Source of the DNA: Roseomonas acroporae | GTDB lineage: Bacteria; Pseudomonadota; Alphaproteobacteria; Acetobacterales; Acetobacteraceae | Length of the DNA: 64,000 bases | Direction: 5' to 3' | Assembly: GCF_023223525.1 (NCBI RefSeq) | Contig: NZ_JALPRX010000046.1 | Coordinates: 21,572-85,571 of the forward strand | In this document: positions 48,819 through 56,833 of the stretch, one piece after another | Numbering within the stretch: position 1 is the first letter of the stretch | How the letters are laid out: each line of letters begins with the position of its first letter | Made by a program: the position numbers and the translations under genes | The notes under the pieces: generated by a model | What the model saw: the letters and a program-made list of their open reading frames with translations, nothing else | Told to the model about the DNA's origin: nothing | Database searches by the model: none

Positions 48819-48833
48819 GAATGAATTGCATTC
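48819..48833. promoter_or_regulatory. Fur-like palindrome before the DUF4198 gene
   Basis: GAATG-aattg-CATTC lies within tttgcgaatgaattgcattc, an A/T-rich island in very GC-rich DNA. It resembles the inverted-repeat core of Fur boxes (GAATGATTCTCATTC-like). It is 61 bp before the ATG, where it would overlap a promoter. Iron or another divalent metal may control the gene. Confidence 0.5.
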
Positions 48834-48893
48834 TCTTTATGTACGCCGGATGGCCCGGTCCGACGCCGCCGGCCGCCTTCCGGAGCAGAACCC

Positions 48894-49580
48894 ATGTCCC
48901 GTCCACGTCACCTGCTACTGGCCGCGCTGCTGTCGGCCGCGCCGCCGCTCGCTGCCACGGCGCAGGCACACCAGATCTGGCTGGAACGCGAGGGCACCAC
49001 GGTGCGCGCCTATTTCGGCGAACCGGTCGAGAACACCCGCGAGCGCAGCGGCGGCCTGCTGGACCGCATCGCCGGTCCGCGCATCTTCGCCACGGATCCG
49101 CAGCGCGGCTTCACCGTCGAGCGCCGCCAGGAGAGCCTGGACGCCGCCGTGCCGGCTGGCACCGGCGATGTCCGGCTGATCGAGGACACGCTGCCGCCCT
49201 TCGGCCCCGCCGGCTCGCCCACCCGCACCCGGGCGGTGCTCCTGGCGCGCGAGGGACGCACCGAGACGCGCGGCGTCATGCCGCTGGAGATCGTGCCGAC
49301 GGCGGCGGGCGGCAACACCTTCACCGTCCTGTTCGACGGCCGTCCGCTGCCCCGCGCCGAGGTGACGCTGGTGGCGCCGCCGCGCTGGGAGCGCCGCCTG
49401 CACACCGATGCCGAGGGCCGCGTGACAATCGAGACCCCCTGGGCCGGCCGCTACGTCGCCGAGGTCGCGCATGTCGAGGACAAGCCGGGCGGCGAGGGCG
49501 ATCGTGCCTATGCGCGGCGGCGCTACGTCTCGACCATCTCCTTCACCGTCGACGGCGGCATCCCGTGGGGCGGCCGCTGA
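48894..49580 (+). CDS. DUF4198-family periplasmic protein
   Basis: A 228-residue secreted protein: signal peptide (LLLAALLSAAPPLAATAQA), then HQIWLEREGTTVRAYFGEP, the typical DUF4198 (NikM-like) start, and a C-terminal beta-sandwich part (ETPWAGRYVAEVAHVEDKPG). Family members often go with nickel, cobalt, copper or iron uptake systems. The Fur-like dyad upstream supports a metal link. It stands alone here. Confidence 0.82.
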   Translation: MSRPRHLLLAALLSAAPPLAATAQAHQIWLEREGTTVRAYFGEPVENTRERSGGLLDRIAGPRIFATDPQRGFTVERRQESLDAAVPAGTGDVRLIEDTLPPFGPAGSPTRTRAVLLAREGRTETRGVMPLEIVPTAAGGNTFTVLFDGRPLPRAEVTLVAPPRWERRLHTDAEGRVTIETPWAGRYVAEVAHVEDKPGGEGDRAYARRRYVSTISFTVDGGIPWGGR

Positions 49581-49694
49581 CGCCCCACGGCCGACGTCCC
49601 GCGAGCGGGGCCGGCACCGGCGGAAACAGCGCCGGCGGAAACAAATGCCGGATCGTGGGTAACATACCGTGATACCCGGCCACCGGGCCGGGGC

Positions 49695-49723
49695 TTGGCA
49701 AGGGCTGCCCTTGGGATCATATT
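49695..49723 (+). promoter_or_regulatory. Sigma-70-type promoter of the candidate small RNA
   Basis: TTGGCA (49695-49700) and CATATT (49718-49723) are spaced by exactly 17 bp. The predicted start is near 49730, directly before two stem-loops and a terminator. Confidence 0.6.
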
Positions 49724-49729
49724 GTGCAG

Positions 49730-49819
49730 CGCAGCATCCCGGTTCTTCCGGTTGCTGTCTTTCTTGGACGTTTCCTCCCTAAACTTGGCGGCTTCCCTTC
49801 GGGGAGCCGCCATTTTTTT
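49730..49819 (+). ncRNA. Candidate small RNA with anti-Shine-Dalgarno segment
   Basis: About 90 nt without coding frame. The 5' stem-loop pairs cagca (49732-49736) with tgctg (49753-49757) and ccgg (49739-49742) with ccgg (49748-49751). An unpaired linker (about 49758-49786) contains tttcctccct (49771-49780), complementary to Shine-Dalgarno sequences. It ends in a perfect-looking intrinsic terminator (stem 49787-49797/49801-49811, then atttttttt-like run with seven T). This is the build of alphaproteobacterial anti-SD (cuckoo/alpha-r14-type) small RNAs, though I cannot assign the family. Confidence 0.65.
49787..49819 (+). terminator. Intrinsic terminator of the candidate small RNA
   Basis: An 11-bp stem (ggcggcttccc with ggggagccgcc, one G-U pair), a 3-nt loop, and a run of seven T (49813-49819). 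It is the clearest rho-independent terminator in the window. Confidence 0.9.
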
Positions 49820-50199
49820 GCCCGGCGAGGCTCCGCGCCCGGCGATATCGGCCGATCCCGGCCAATTTCATGCAATTTCCATAATGACCTGTTCATGCTA
49901 CCATCCGGCCGGGGCGCCCCGACACGCGGCCAGCAACAGGGCCGGCAAATCCACGATGCGCGGGATCGCTTCGATACCGATCTTACCATGGCTGTTCCCG
50001 TCGCGGACCCGCCTCCGCGCCCGCGCCCGGCGCCTGTCCGGGAGGCCGGCGGGTCGGCCCGGCGGTCCCTTGCCGCGCCGTGCGCGTCGTTCCCTCGCCC
50101 CGCGCCCCCGCGTCGAAGCGGCGGGCCCGCCTTCCCGGCACGGCAGGTCCCTCGCCATCCCCCCGCCGGTCTCGCGGGCAGGCTCCCGGGCGCCGCTGC

Positions 50200-50895
50200 A
50201 TGGCTGACAGCGGCGCGGCGTCAGGCAGCGGGGATGCCGTCCCGGCCCGCACTCAGGTGGAACGCGCCTGCCGGGCGATCGTCGAGGCCGCCGCCAAGGG
50301 CCGCTACCTGCCGGGCGACCGGCTGGTGGAGGGGCACATCGCCAAGGAGCTCGGCATCAGCCGGGTGCCGGTGCGCGAGGCGCTCCGGGTGCTGGAGAGC
50401 CGCGGCATCGTGACCAGCGTGCCCTACAAGGGCATGCGCCTGCTGCCGCTCTCGCGCCGCGACGTCGCGGAGATGATCGCGCTGCGCGAGGCGCTGGAAC
50501 TGTTCGTGCTGCGGGAGGCCATCGGCGGCGACCGGCCGCCGCAGGCCTGGGACCGCGTGGCGCACAGCATCGCGCTCGGCCAGCGTGCCGTCGAGATCGA
50601 CGACGGCGCGCTCATGCGGCGCGCCGACCATGCCTTCCACCGGGCCCTCTGGCACCTGGCCGGCAACGCCCTGGTGACGGAACAGCTCGAGATCCTGCTG
50701 GAGCGGCAGAGCCTGATCTGGCGCTGCGTCGACCTCCACGGGCGGATGTCCGACGCCCACGCCGAGCATGTCGCGATGCTGCGCCACGCCAGGGCAGGGG
50801 AGACGGAGGCGGCGATGGCGACCATGTCGAAGCACCTGCACTGGCTCCTCACCGTCGATGTCGAGGCGGCGATGCGGCAGCGGCGGGGCGGCTGA
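50200..50895 (+). CDS. GntR-family transcriptional regulator (FCD type)
   Basis: A 231-residue regulator: winged helix at about 25-90 (LVEGHIAKELGISRVPVREA, RVLESRGIVTSVPYKG) and FCD effector domain with the metal-binding histidines in HAFHRALWHLAGN and MSDAHAEHVAML. It lies alone after a 380-bp gap downstream of the small RNA; no divergent target is evident. The effector is unknown. Confidence 0.88.
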   Translation: MADSGAASGSGDAVPARTQVERACRAIVEAAAKGRYLPGDRLVEGHIAKELGISRVPVREALRVLESRGIVTSVPYKGMRLLPLSRRDVAEMIALREALELFVLREAIGGDRPPQAWDRVAHSIALGQRAVEIDDGALMRRADHAFHRALWHLAGNALVTEQLEILLERQSLIWRCVDLHGRMSDAHAEHVAMLRHARAGETEAAMATMSKHLHWLLTVDVEAAMRQRRGG

Positions 50896-51018
50896 CGATA
50901 CCGCCTCCCCGGCCCGCCATTCCCCGGCTGCCGGGCCCGGGGTCCCGGCGACGGCACCCGGCGGCGGCGGGTCGGAAGGGGGGATGCGGCGCCGGTCGCG
51001 TTGCGGCATCCTGGCGCC

Positions 51019-51447
51019 ATGAGAAGACGGATCAGGGCCCCCTTCGCCGCCGCGCTGCTGCTGGCGGCGGCGAATCCGGTACTGGCGGCGGCCGAGGAGG
51101 ACCATGTGCTCGCCGCCCTGCGGGCGGAGATCGCGAGGGTGAACGCCCTGCCGCCGGACCGCCGCAGCGTGAAGGCGGATGCCACGATCTGCGGCTCTCT
51201 GGAGCAGTGGCACCAGGCGGTCCGGGCCCTGATGGAGGGCGACCTGGCCCGCATGGCCGCGGCGCCCGGCTGCGCGCGGCTGCGCCGCCCGGTGCGGGTG
51301 GAGGTGCGCGGCTTTCCCAACCCGCTCAGCGCGCAGGTGCGGCTGGTCGACCCGCCCGACGGCGTGGCCGCCGCAGGCTACACCATGCCCTCCGCCATCG
51401 TCGACAGCAGAGCGGCGCAGGGCGGCGCGGAGCGTCCCGGCCCGTAG
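51019..51447 (+). CDS. Hypothetical secreted protein
   Basis: A 142-residue protein with a signal peptide (APFAAALLLAAANPVLAAA, cleavage near residue 25), followed by a helical segment with two cysteines (ATICGSLEQW, APGCARLRRP), which could form a disulfide. I recognise no family. It stands alone, before repeat family B. Confidence 0.6.
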   Translation: MRRRIRAPFAAALLLAAANPVLAAAEEDHVLAALRAEIARVNALPPDRRSVKADATICGSLEQWHQAVRALMEGDLARMAAAPGCARLRRPVRVEVRGFPNPLSAQVRLVDPPDGVAAAGYTMPSAIVDSRAAQGGAERPGP

Positions 51448-51524
51448 GGCGGCCAGGGAAGGCCCGCGGTCGGCGGCCGGTCCCCGCCGCCGGCCCCATC
51501 TTCCGTGTTCCCGTCTCCGCGTTC

Positions 51525-51728
51525 CTACAGCGAACCGCAGTCCGGTTGGGACTGCGGTTCGCTGTCGCTCGCTGTTCCCGGCGCGGATTCACGCCGCCGG
51601 GCGTGTCCGCCCGCCGGCGATCCGCTCCAGAGCCGATCCAGCCTGACCGTATCAGGCCGGAACGGCTCTAGCCTTTTGATTTTTCGCATTTTCCGAGCCG
51701 CTGAGCGAGGACGCTCAGCTTGAAAATG
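51525..51728. repeat. Dispersed repeat family B, copy 1
   Basis: Module B1 (51525-51633, 109 bp) matches 56287-56395 in the same orientation with only a handful of differences; it opens with the dyad agcgaaccgcagtcc/ggactgcggttcgct. Module B2 (51649-51728, 80 bp) matches the reverse complement of 56395-56474. An imperfect 18-bp hairpin joins the modules. The element ends 2 bp before the TAG of the deacetylase gene (51731-51733). Confidence 0.85.
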
Positions 51729-51730
51729 CT

Positions 51731-52627
51731 CTAGGCCCGCCCCTCCGGCGGCAGGGTCGCGAAGCAGAAGCCCCGCTCCTGCAACCCGGCCAGCAGCGGC
51801 TCCAGCACCCCGGCGAAGGGCACCTGCCGGTCGTGTACGCCCCAGTGCAGCAGCAGCACCTCGCCGTCGCGGATGTTCCGCAGCGCCTGCGCCAGCAGCG
51901 CGTCGTTGGGATGCGCCTTCGCGTCCAGCTCGTCGCCCAGGAAGCCGTTGGCGCTCCAGCCCTGGTGACGCAGGCCGCAGCCGGCCGCCATCGAGATCAG
52001 GTTGGGCGTGGTCCTGCCCCCCGGCGCGCGGAACAGCGGCAGGATGCGCGCCCCCGGCGCCAGCTCCTCCAGCCGCGCCACGGGGCGGCGCAGCTCCTCG
52101 CAGAGCGCCGTGCGGTCCAGCACCGTGGCGCCCGGCCCGCGCCAGGGCACGTAGCGCACCTGTCCCGGCCCGGCATCGCCCCGGAAGTACCAGTGCCGCC
52201 AGGTGTGGCTGCCGAAGACGTGCCCCTCGGCCGCGCGGGCGCGCCAGAACGGCGCCCAGGACTCGTCCAGGGTGCGGTCGCCGCGGAAGGTCGGCTCGTC
52301 GGCCACGAACAGGGTGGCGCGTATGTCGCGCCGGCGCAGGATGGCGGCGATCTGCTCCGCCTCGCGCATCCAGCCCGTGTCGATGGTCAGGTACAGCGTG
52401 CCGCGGCAGGCGGCGGGCCGCGTGGTGGGAGCGGGGGCGGCCGGCGCCGCCTGGGCCAGCGCGACGGGCGGCGCGGCGGCAGCCGCCCCGCCGGACGCGG
52501 CGGCCGCACCGGCCCCCGGCCCAGCCCCTTGCCCGGCCCCGCGCGGCGCCGCCCACAGCATCCCGCCACCCAGCGCCGCCACGCCCGCGCCGCCGAGCAT
52601 CCCGGCGGCGAGGAGGCGCCGGCGCAT
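51731..52627 (-). CDS. Polysaccharide deacetylase-family (NodB-like) protein
   Basis: A 298-residue exported protein: N-terminal signal/anchor (MRRRLLAAGMLGGAGVAALG), a long Ala/Gly/Pro linker (about 25-75), then the NodB fold. Motif 1 is TIDTG in place of TFDDG, so the first Asp is kept but the metal-binding second Asp is Thr; motif 2 HTWRH is intact; motif 3 RAPGGRTTP and motif 5 LLHWG are recognisable. Activity may be altered. The ATG overlaps the stop of the YVTN gene by one base (TGATG), so they are coupled. The last codon adjoins repeat B. Confidence 0.85.
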   Translation of the reverse strand: MRRRLLAAGMLGGAGVAALGGGMLWAAPRGAGQGAGPGAGAAAASGGAAAAAPPVALAQAAPAAPAPTTRPAACRGTLYLTIDTGWMREAEQIAAILRRRDIRATLFVADEPTFRGDRTLDESWAPFWRARAAEGHVFGSHTWRHWYFRGDAGPGQVRYVPWRGPGATVLDRTALCEELRRPVARLEELAPGARILPLFRAPGGRTTPNLISMAAGCGLRHQGWSANGFLGDELDAKAHPNDALLAQALRNIRDGEVLLLHWGVHDRQVPFAGVLEPLLAGLQERGFCFATLPPEGRA

Positions 52628-53640
52628 CAGTTGTTGCGGGCCTGCTGCACCGGCTGCGCGGTCCCGGTCGCGGTCGGCGCCGGCCCCGTCGCCGGCACGC
52701 GCTGCACCAGGATGCCGTGCGGCGAGCGGCCCACCGCCACCGTCTCGAACAGCCCGGTCTGCGGGTCGATCACCGCCACCTTCTGCGCCCAGCGCAGCGT
52801 CGCCCAGAGGCGGCCGTCGCGGGCGAAGGTGATGTCGTCCGGCCCGCCGGGGATGCGCCACTGCGCCTCCTGCACCAGCGTCTCGGCGTTGAACACGGTG
52901 ATGCGCGAATCGACGCGGCTGGTGGCGTAGAGCCGGCGCCGGTCGGGCGAGAGGAAGACGGTGTGCGAGCCCTTCGCCGTCGGCAGCCGCCGCTCCACGT
53001 TGCCGTTGGCCGGATCGACCACGGCGACGTAGTCGGCGCCCATCACGCCCACGAACAGCCGGCCGTTCCACAGCAGCACGCCCGCTGGCTGCGGCCCGAC
53101 ATTGGCGGTCCAGAGCTGCCGCCCCTCGGCGATGTCCACCGCCACCAGCCCGCGCTGGCCCTGGAGCGTGACGTAGACCGTCTTGCTGTCCGGGCTGTAG
53201 TCGAGGTGGCTGGGCTGCGAGACGCCGTCGATGCGGTGCACGAGCTGGAGCGTCGCCGCGTCGTAGATGTCGATCTGGTCGCGCTTGATGGCGGCGATCA
53301 CCAGCCACTTCCCGTCCGGGCTGTAGGCCAGGTGGTAGGGGTCGCTGATCCGCTCGCGGCGGCGGAAGTCGCCCGTCGTCGCGTCCAGGAACAGCAGCTC
53401 GTTGCCGGCCGAATCGCCGATCACGATCTGCGAGCCGTCCGGCGTGTTCACCAGGTGGTGCGGCTCGCGCAGCATCGGGATGCGGCGCACCAGCTCGCGC
53501 GTCTCGGCGTTCAGGACCGAGATCGTGGCCTCGCCCGAGTTCAGCACGTAGACGAGGTCGTCGGCCCGGGCCGGCGACGCCGGCAGGGCCAGCGGCAGCG
53601 CAGCCAGAAGGGTCAGCAGCGCGAGCCGGGCTGGACGCAT
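52627..53640 (-). CDS. YVTN-type beta-propeller protein
   Basis: A 337-residue periplasmic protein: signal peptide (LALLTLLAALPLALPASPARA, about 27 residues in part), then seven or so beta-propeller blades with repeats such as VYVLNSGEATISVLNAET and HHLVNTPDGSQIVIGDS. Such propellers often bind quinoproteins, metals or cell-wall partners. The start is ATG 53640; a GTG lies one codon upstream. It forms a two-gene unit with the deacetylase. Confidence 0.88.
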   Translation of the reverse strand: MRPARLALLTLLAALPLALPASPARADDLVYVLNSGEATISVLNAETRELVRRIPMLREPHHLVNTPDGSQIVIGDSAGNELLFLDATTGDFRRRERISDPYHLAYSPDGKWLVIAAIKRDQIDIYDAATLQLVHRIDGVSQPSHLDYSPDSKTVYVTLQGQRGLVAVDIAEGRQLWTANVGPQPAGVLLWNGRLFVGVMGADYVAVVDPANGNVERRLPTAKGSHTVFLSPDRRRLYATSRVDSRITVFNAETLVQEAQWRIPGGPDDITFARDGRLWATLRWAQKVAVIDPQTGLFETVAVGRSPHGILVQRVPATGPAPTATGTAQPVQQARNN

Positions 53641-53986
53641 CACTCGTGTTCCATCCTACTGGACAAGGGCCCGGCCGGAACGGCCGGGCGCGAGGCGGGC
53701 GGAAGCTGCGACAGCCGGGGGTGGCTTGGCAAGCGCCATGCGCGCCCCGCCCGGATCGATCCGCATCCGGGCGGGATGTCTCCGCGGCGCCCCTCCGGCG
53801 CACACTCGCCGGAGCGGCTTCCGAGCCGGCTGGAGAATGCCCTGGCGCCCCGCCGGGTGCCGCGGTCGCCGGCGGGCCGACTCGTGCGATCCGTCCCAGC
53901 CCGGAACGGGGCCGCGGACCCGGCCCGTCGCCGCGGGGCGACGCCCATCCGGGCCTCCCTCGGCCCCCCGCGCCGGGCAGGCAGGG

Positions 53987-54020
53987 TCATACGGGTCCGC
54001 ACAAGTGCGGACCCGTATGA
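53987..54020. repeat. Perfect 16-bp inverted repeat with 2-nt loop
   Basis: The arms 53987-54002 (tcatacgggtccgcac) and 54005-54020 are exact reverse complements around aa. The arm ends in ccgcacaagt, shared with the second inverted repeat at 54063. It is the first of two such elements in the 462-bp gap between SDR stop and YVTN start; the rest of the gap (53641-53986) shows no gene or motif. Confidence 0.9.
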
Positions 54021-54062
54021 TTCGTCGGTCCGGCGCGCGGCCGCCCCACCAACCCCGCGCGC

Positions 54063-54104
54063 GATACCGGCCCGCACAAGTCAGGACTTGTGCGGGCCGG
54101 TATC
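54063..54104 (-). terminator. Perfect 20-bp inverted repeat at the SDR stop
   Basis: The arms 54063-54082 and 54085-54104 are exact reverse complements with only ag between them. The right arm overlaps the TGA of the SDR gene (54103-54105). It is probably a factor-assisted terminator for the SDR; there is no U-tract. It shares the core cgcacaagt/acttgtgcg with the element at 53987. Confidence 0.75.
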
Positions 54105-54846
54105 AGTACGTCGCGCGGCCGCCCGAGACGTCGAACACCGCGCCGGTGGAGAAGGAGCACTCCTCGCTGGCCAGCCAGCCGACCAGCGCCGCCACCTCCT
54201 CGGCGAGGCCGAAGCGGCCCATCGGGATCTTCGAGAACATGTAGCGGATCTGCGCCTCGGTCATCTGGTCGAAGATCGCGGTGCGCACGGCGGCGGGGGT
54301 GACGCAGTTCACCCGCACGCCGGTCTCGGCCAGCTCCTTGCCCAGCGCCTTGGTCAGCGCGATCACCCCGGCCTTGGCGGCGGAGTAGGCGGCGGCGTTC
54401 GGGTTGCCCTCCTTGCCGGCGATCGAGGCGATGTTGACGATCCGCCCGTAGCCGCGTGCCCGCATGCCCGGCACCGCGGCGCGGCAGCAGAGGAACACGC
54501 CGGTCAGGTCCAGCTCGATCACCCGCCGCCAGTCCGCCACCGGGTAGGATTCGACCGGCGCGTTGGGGCCGGTGATGCCGGCATTGTTGACCAGCACGTC
54601 GGGCGGCCCGAGGCGGCGCTCCGTCTCCGCCAGCGCCGCCGCGACGGCCGCGTCGTCGGTCACGTCCACGGCGATGCCGGCGGCGCCGTCGAGCGTCGCG
54701 GCGGCGCGGCCGGCCTCGTCGCCATCCATGTCCCACAGCGCGACGCGGGCGCCGCTCGCGGCGAGGCGCTGCGCGATGGCGAGGCCGATGCCGCGCGCGC
54801 CGCCGGTGACGACGGCAACCCGGCCGTTGAGGTCGAGACGGTTCAT
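54103..54846 (-). CDS. SDR-family oxidoreductase (3-oxoacyl-ACP reductase-like)
   Basis: A 247-residue classical SDR: GGARGIGLAIA (15-25), NNAGITG (86-92), and the catalytic Ser/Tyr/Lys in IVNIASIAGKEG and AYSAAKAGVIALT. ATG 54846 begins the first strand; the longer frame runs into repeat A. DMDGDE after beta-2 suggests NAD(H). It may act in sugar-acid or fatty-acid metabolism. Confidence 0.9.
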   Translation of the reverse strand: MNRLDLNGRVAVVTGGARGIGLAIAQRLAASGARVALWDMDGDEAGRAAATLDGAAGIAVDVTDDAAVAAALAETERRLGPPDVLVNNAGITGPNAPVESYPVADWRRVIELDLTGVFLCCRAAVPGMRARGYGRIVNIASIAGKEGNPNAAAYSAAKAGVIALTKALGKELAETGVRVNCVTPAAVRTAIFDQMTEAQIRYMFSKIPMGRFGLAEEVAALVGWLASEECSFSTGAVFDVSGGRATY

Positions 54847-54904
54847 GGTGCTGCGTTTCCCCCGCTGCGTTCGGGGGATGATCGGCGAGGTGGCGGGGCG
54901 GGGC

Positions 54905-55120
54905 AAGGAACGGGGCGCCGCCCCGGCCCTCGCCAGGGAAGGCGCTGCCTTCCCTGGACCCATCCGCCAAGGGGCGATGCCCTCTTGGATCCCCCGTTTC
55001 GGGAGAGACATCCGAGGTGCTTCAACACCCGGGAATCAAACGAACAGAGGTGCAGGAGGGCCTCGCCCTCCTGCCGGATGGGGTCCGGGGAAGGCGGCGC
55101 CTTCCCCGGTGCCCCGGTGT
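54905..55120. repeat. Dispersed hairpin repeat, family A, copy 3
   Basis: Stems: 54933-54957 (25-mer identical to 9294-9318), about 54968-54988 (ccaagggg/ccctcttgg), 55052-55073 (gcaggaggg/ccctcctgc) and 55089-55110 (ggggaaggc/gccttcccc). The right half (55040-55112) is nearly the reverse complement of 247-324. It fills the gap between two minus-strand genes and ends about 10 bp before the Kelch stop at 55130. Confidence 0.8.
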
Positions 55121-55129
55121 CCGCCGCCT

Positions 55130-56257
55130 TCAGCCCAGCGTGAACGCCTCGTGCACCGCCGACTGCACCGCGCCGCCCGTCACCGCGCCGCCGCCGGCGA
55201 CGTGGATCCGGTCGCCCAGCAGCGCGGCGCCCACGGCGTGGCGCGGCGTCGGCATCGGGGCGTGGTGCTGCCAGGTGTCGGCGGCCGGGTCGTAGCTCTC
55301 CATCTGGCCGAACACCTTCGCCTGCGTGATGCGTCCCCCCTCGATCACGCCCGCCTCGCCGCCCATGGCGAAGAAGCGGCCCCGGTACACGACCAGCCCG
55401 TGGCCGGAGCGTGCCGTGGGCAGCGGCGAGCGCAGCGCCCAGGTGTCGCGGGCGGGGAAGTACACGTGGTGCAGGTCGGTGTTGTACTCGAAGGTGTTGA
55501 AGCGGCCGCCGATGACGTGGATGCGGCCCTCGTGCGCCACGCAGCCGACATGGTCGCGCGCGCCGGGCAGGGCCTTGAGCGTCGTCCAGCGGTCGGCCTG
55601 CGGGTCGTACGCCTCGTGCCAGCCGACGCTGGCGCGCTCCATGGTGGGCGCCGAGGCGCCGCCGATCAGGTGGATCCTCCCGCCCAGCGCCACGGCGGCC
55701 GCGGCGCCGCGCGGGCGGGGCAGCGGCGCGATCGGCACCCAGCGGTCGCCCGCCACCTCGTAGGCATAGGCGTTGTGGTCCGGGTTGCGGTTCTGCTCGA
55801 TGAAGCCGCCCAGTGCGTAGACGCGGCCGGCATCGGCGCAGACCGCGACGTGGTTGGCCCCGCGCGGCAACGGCGCCGCGTTGAACCAGCGGTCGCCGTC
55901 GGGGTCGTAGACATGATGGTAGGCGCGGTCCACGCGCCCCTCGCCATAGCCGCCGACGATGTGCATGCGGTTCTGCCAGGCGGTGGCCCAGGCCATCTCG
56001 GAGCGCGGCAGCGGCAGGGCGGCGCGCGGCACCCAGTGGCCGGGCGGGCCGGGCGGCGCCGGGCTGTCGGTGACGCGCTGCGCCTCCTGGTCCGGCATCA
56101 GGTGCCCCATCGTCCCGCCGCCCTGGAGGCGGGCATAGGGTTCGGGCGAGGGCGCGGCAGGCTGCAGCCCGCCGCCATGGCCGCCATGCTGCGCCGAGGC
56201 GGCGCGGGCACCGAGTGCCGTGGCCGCGCCGAAGGCCAGGAAGTCGCGCCGGTTCAT
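55130..56257 (-). CDS. Kelch-repeat protein with Tat signal
   Basis: A 375-residue exported protein: twin-arginine signal (NRRDFLAFGAATALG), a Gly/His/Pro-rich linker, then five or six Kelch blades (MHIVGGYGEG, VYALGGFIEQ, IHLIGGASAP, IHVIGGRFNT, FFAMGGEAGV, IHVAGGGAV). The fold is a beta-propeller for binding; no catalytic domain (such as galactose oxidase) is evident. Function unknown. Confidence 0.87.
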   Translation of the reverse strand: MNRRDFLAFGAATALGARAASAQHGGHGGGLQPAAPSPEPYARLQGGGTMGHLMPDQEAQRVTDSPAPPGPPGHWVPRAALPLPRSEMAWATAWQNRMHIVGGYGEGRVDRAYHHVYDPDGDRWFNAAPLPRGANHVAVCADAGRVYALGGFIEQNRNPDHNAYAYEVAGDRWVPIAPLPRPRGAAAAVALGGRIHLIGGASAPTMERASVGWHEAYDPQADRWTTLKALPGARDHVGCVAHEGRIHVIGGRFNTFEYNTDLHHVYFPARDTWALRSPLPTARSGHGLVVYRGRFFAMGGEAGVIEGGRITQAKVFGQMESYDPAADTWQHHAPMPTPRHAVGAALLGDRIHVAGGGAVTGGAVQSAVHEAFTLG

Positions 56258-56286
56258 CCGTTTCCGCTCCCGTGATCGGCGGGAGG

Positions 56287-56474
56287 CTACAGCGAACCGC
56301 AGTCCGGCTGGGACTGCGATTCGCTGTGGCTCGTTGTTCTCGGCGCGGATTCACGCCGCCGGGCGTGTCCGCCCGCCGGCGATCCGCTCTGGAGCATTTT
56401 CGGGCCGGGCGTACTCACCCGGCGACTCGGGAAATGCGAAAAACCAGAAGGCTGAAGCCGTTCCGGCCTGATAC
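56287..56474. repeat. Dispersed repeat family B, copy 2
   Basis: Module B1 (56287-56395) aligns directly with 51525-51633; module B2 (56395-56474) aligns with 51649-51728 only after reverse complementing. It lies between the Kelch start (56257) and the stop of the small gene at 56522. Confidence 0.85.
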
Positions 56475-56496
56475 AGTCAGGCCGGAACGGCTTCAG
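56452..56496 (-). terminator. Perfect 20-bp hairpin after the small secreted-protein gene
   Basis: The arms 56452-56471 (ctgaagccgttccggcctga) and 56477-56496 are exact reverse complements around tacag. It lies 25 bp beyond the stop of the minus-strand gene at 56522 and overlaps repeat B. Confidence 0.75.
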
Positions 56497-56521
56497 AGCA
56501 GCCTCGTGCCGGCGTACTCGC

Positions 56522-56833
56522 TCAGCGCAGGTTCGACGCCATGCCGGCGTTGATGGTCCAGCCATTGCCGGGAAGCATGCCGCTTTCCTCCCAGCGGACG
56601 GTGCCGGGCGCGAAGGCACCGCGGTCGCCGTTCAGTTGGCCGAGACGGGCGGTGGCCGTGGTGGTGCCGCGTCCGACCTCGCGCCGGGACATGGTGCCCA
56701 CCTCGTCCACCCTGTCGCGACCGATGGCACGCTGCAGCTGGGCGGCGGCGCGCTCGGACGGCGTCTCGGCCATGGCGGGGATGGCGAGAACGGCGACGAG
56801 AAGGGCGACGAACGGGGGGAGGGGGCGGCGCAT
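56522..56833 (-). CDS. Small hypothetical secreted protein
   Basis: A 103-residue protein with a signal peptide (PFVALLVAVLAIPAMA, cleavage at about 22). The mature part has no cysteine and ends in WTINAGMASNLR. I recognise no family. A strong hairpin downstream supports a real transcription unit. Confidence 0.6.
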   Translation of the reverse strand: MRRPLPPFVALLVAVLAIPAMAETPSERAAAQLQRAIGRDRVDEVGTMSRREVGRGTTTATARLGQLNGDRGAFAPGTVRWEESGMLPGNGWTINAGMASNLR

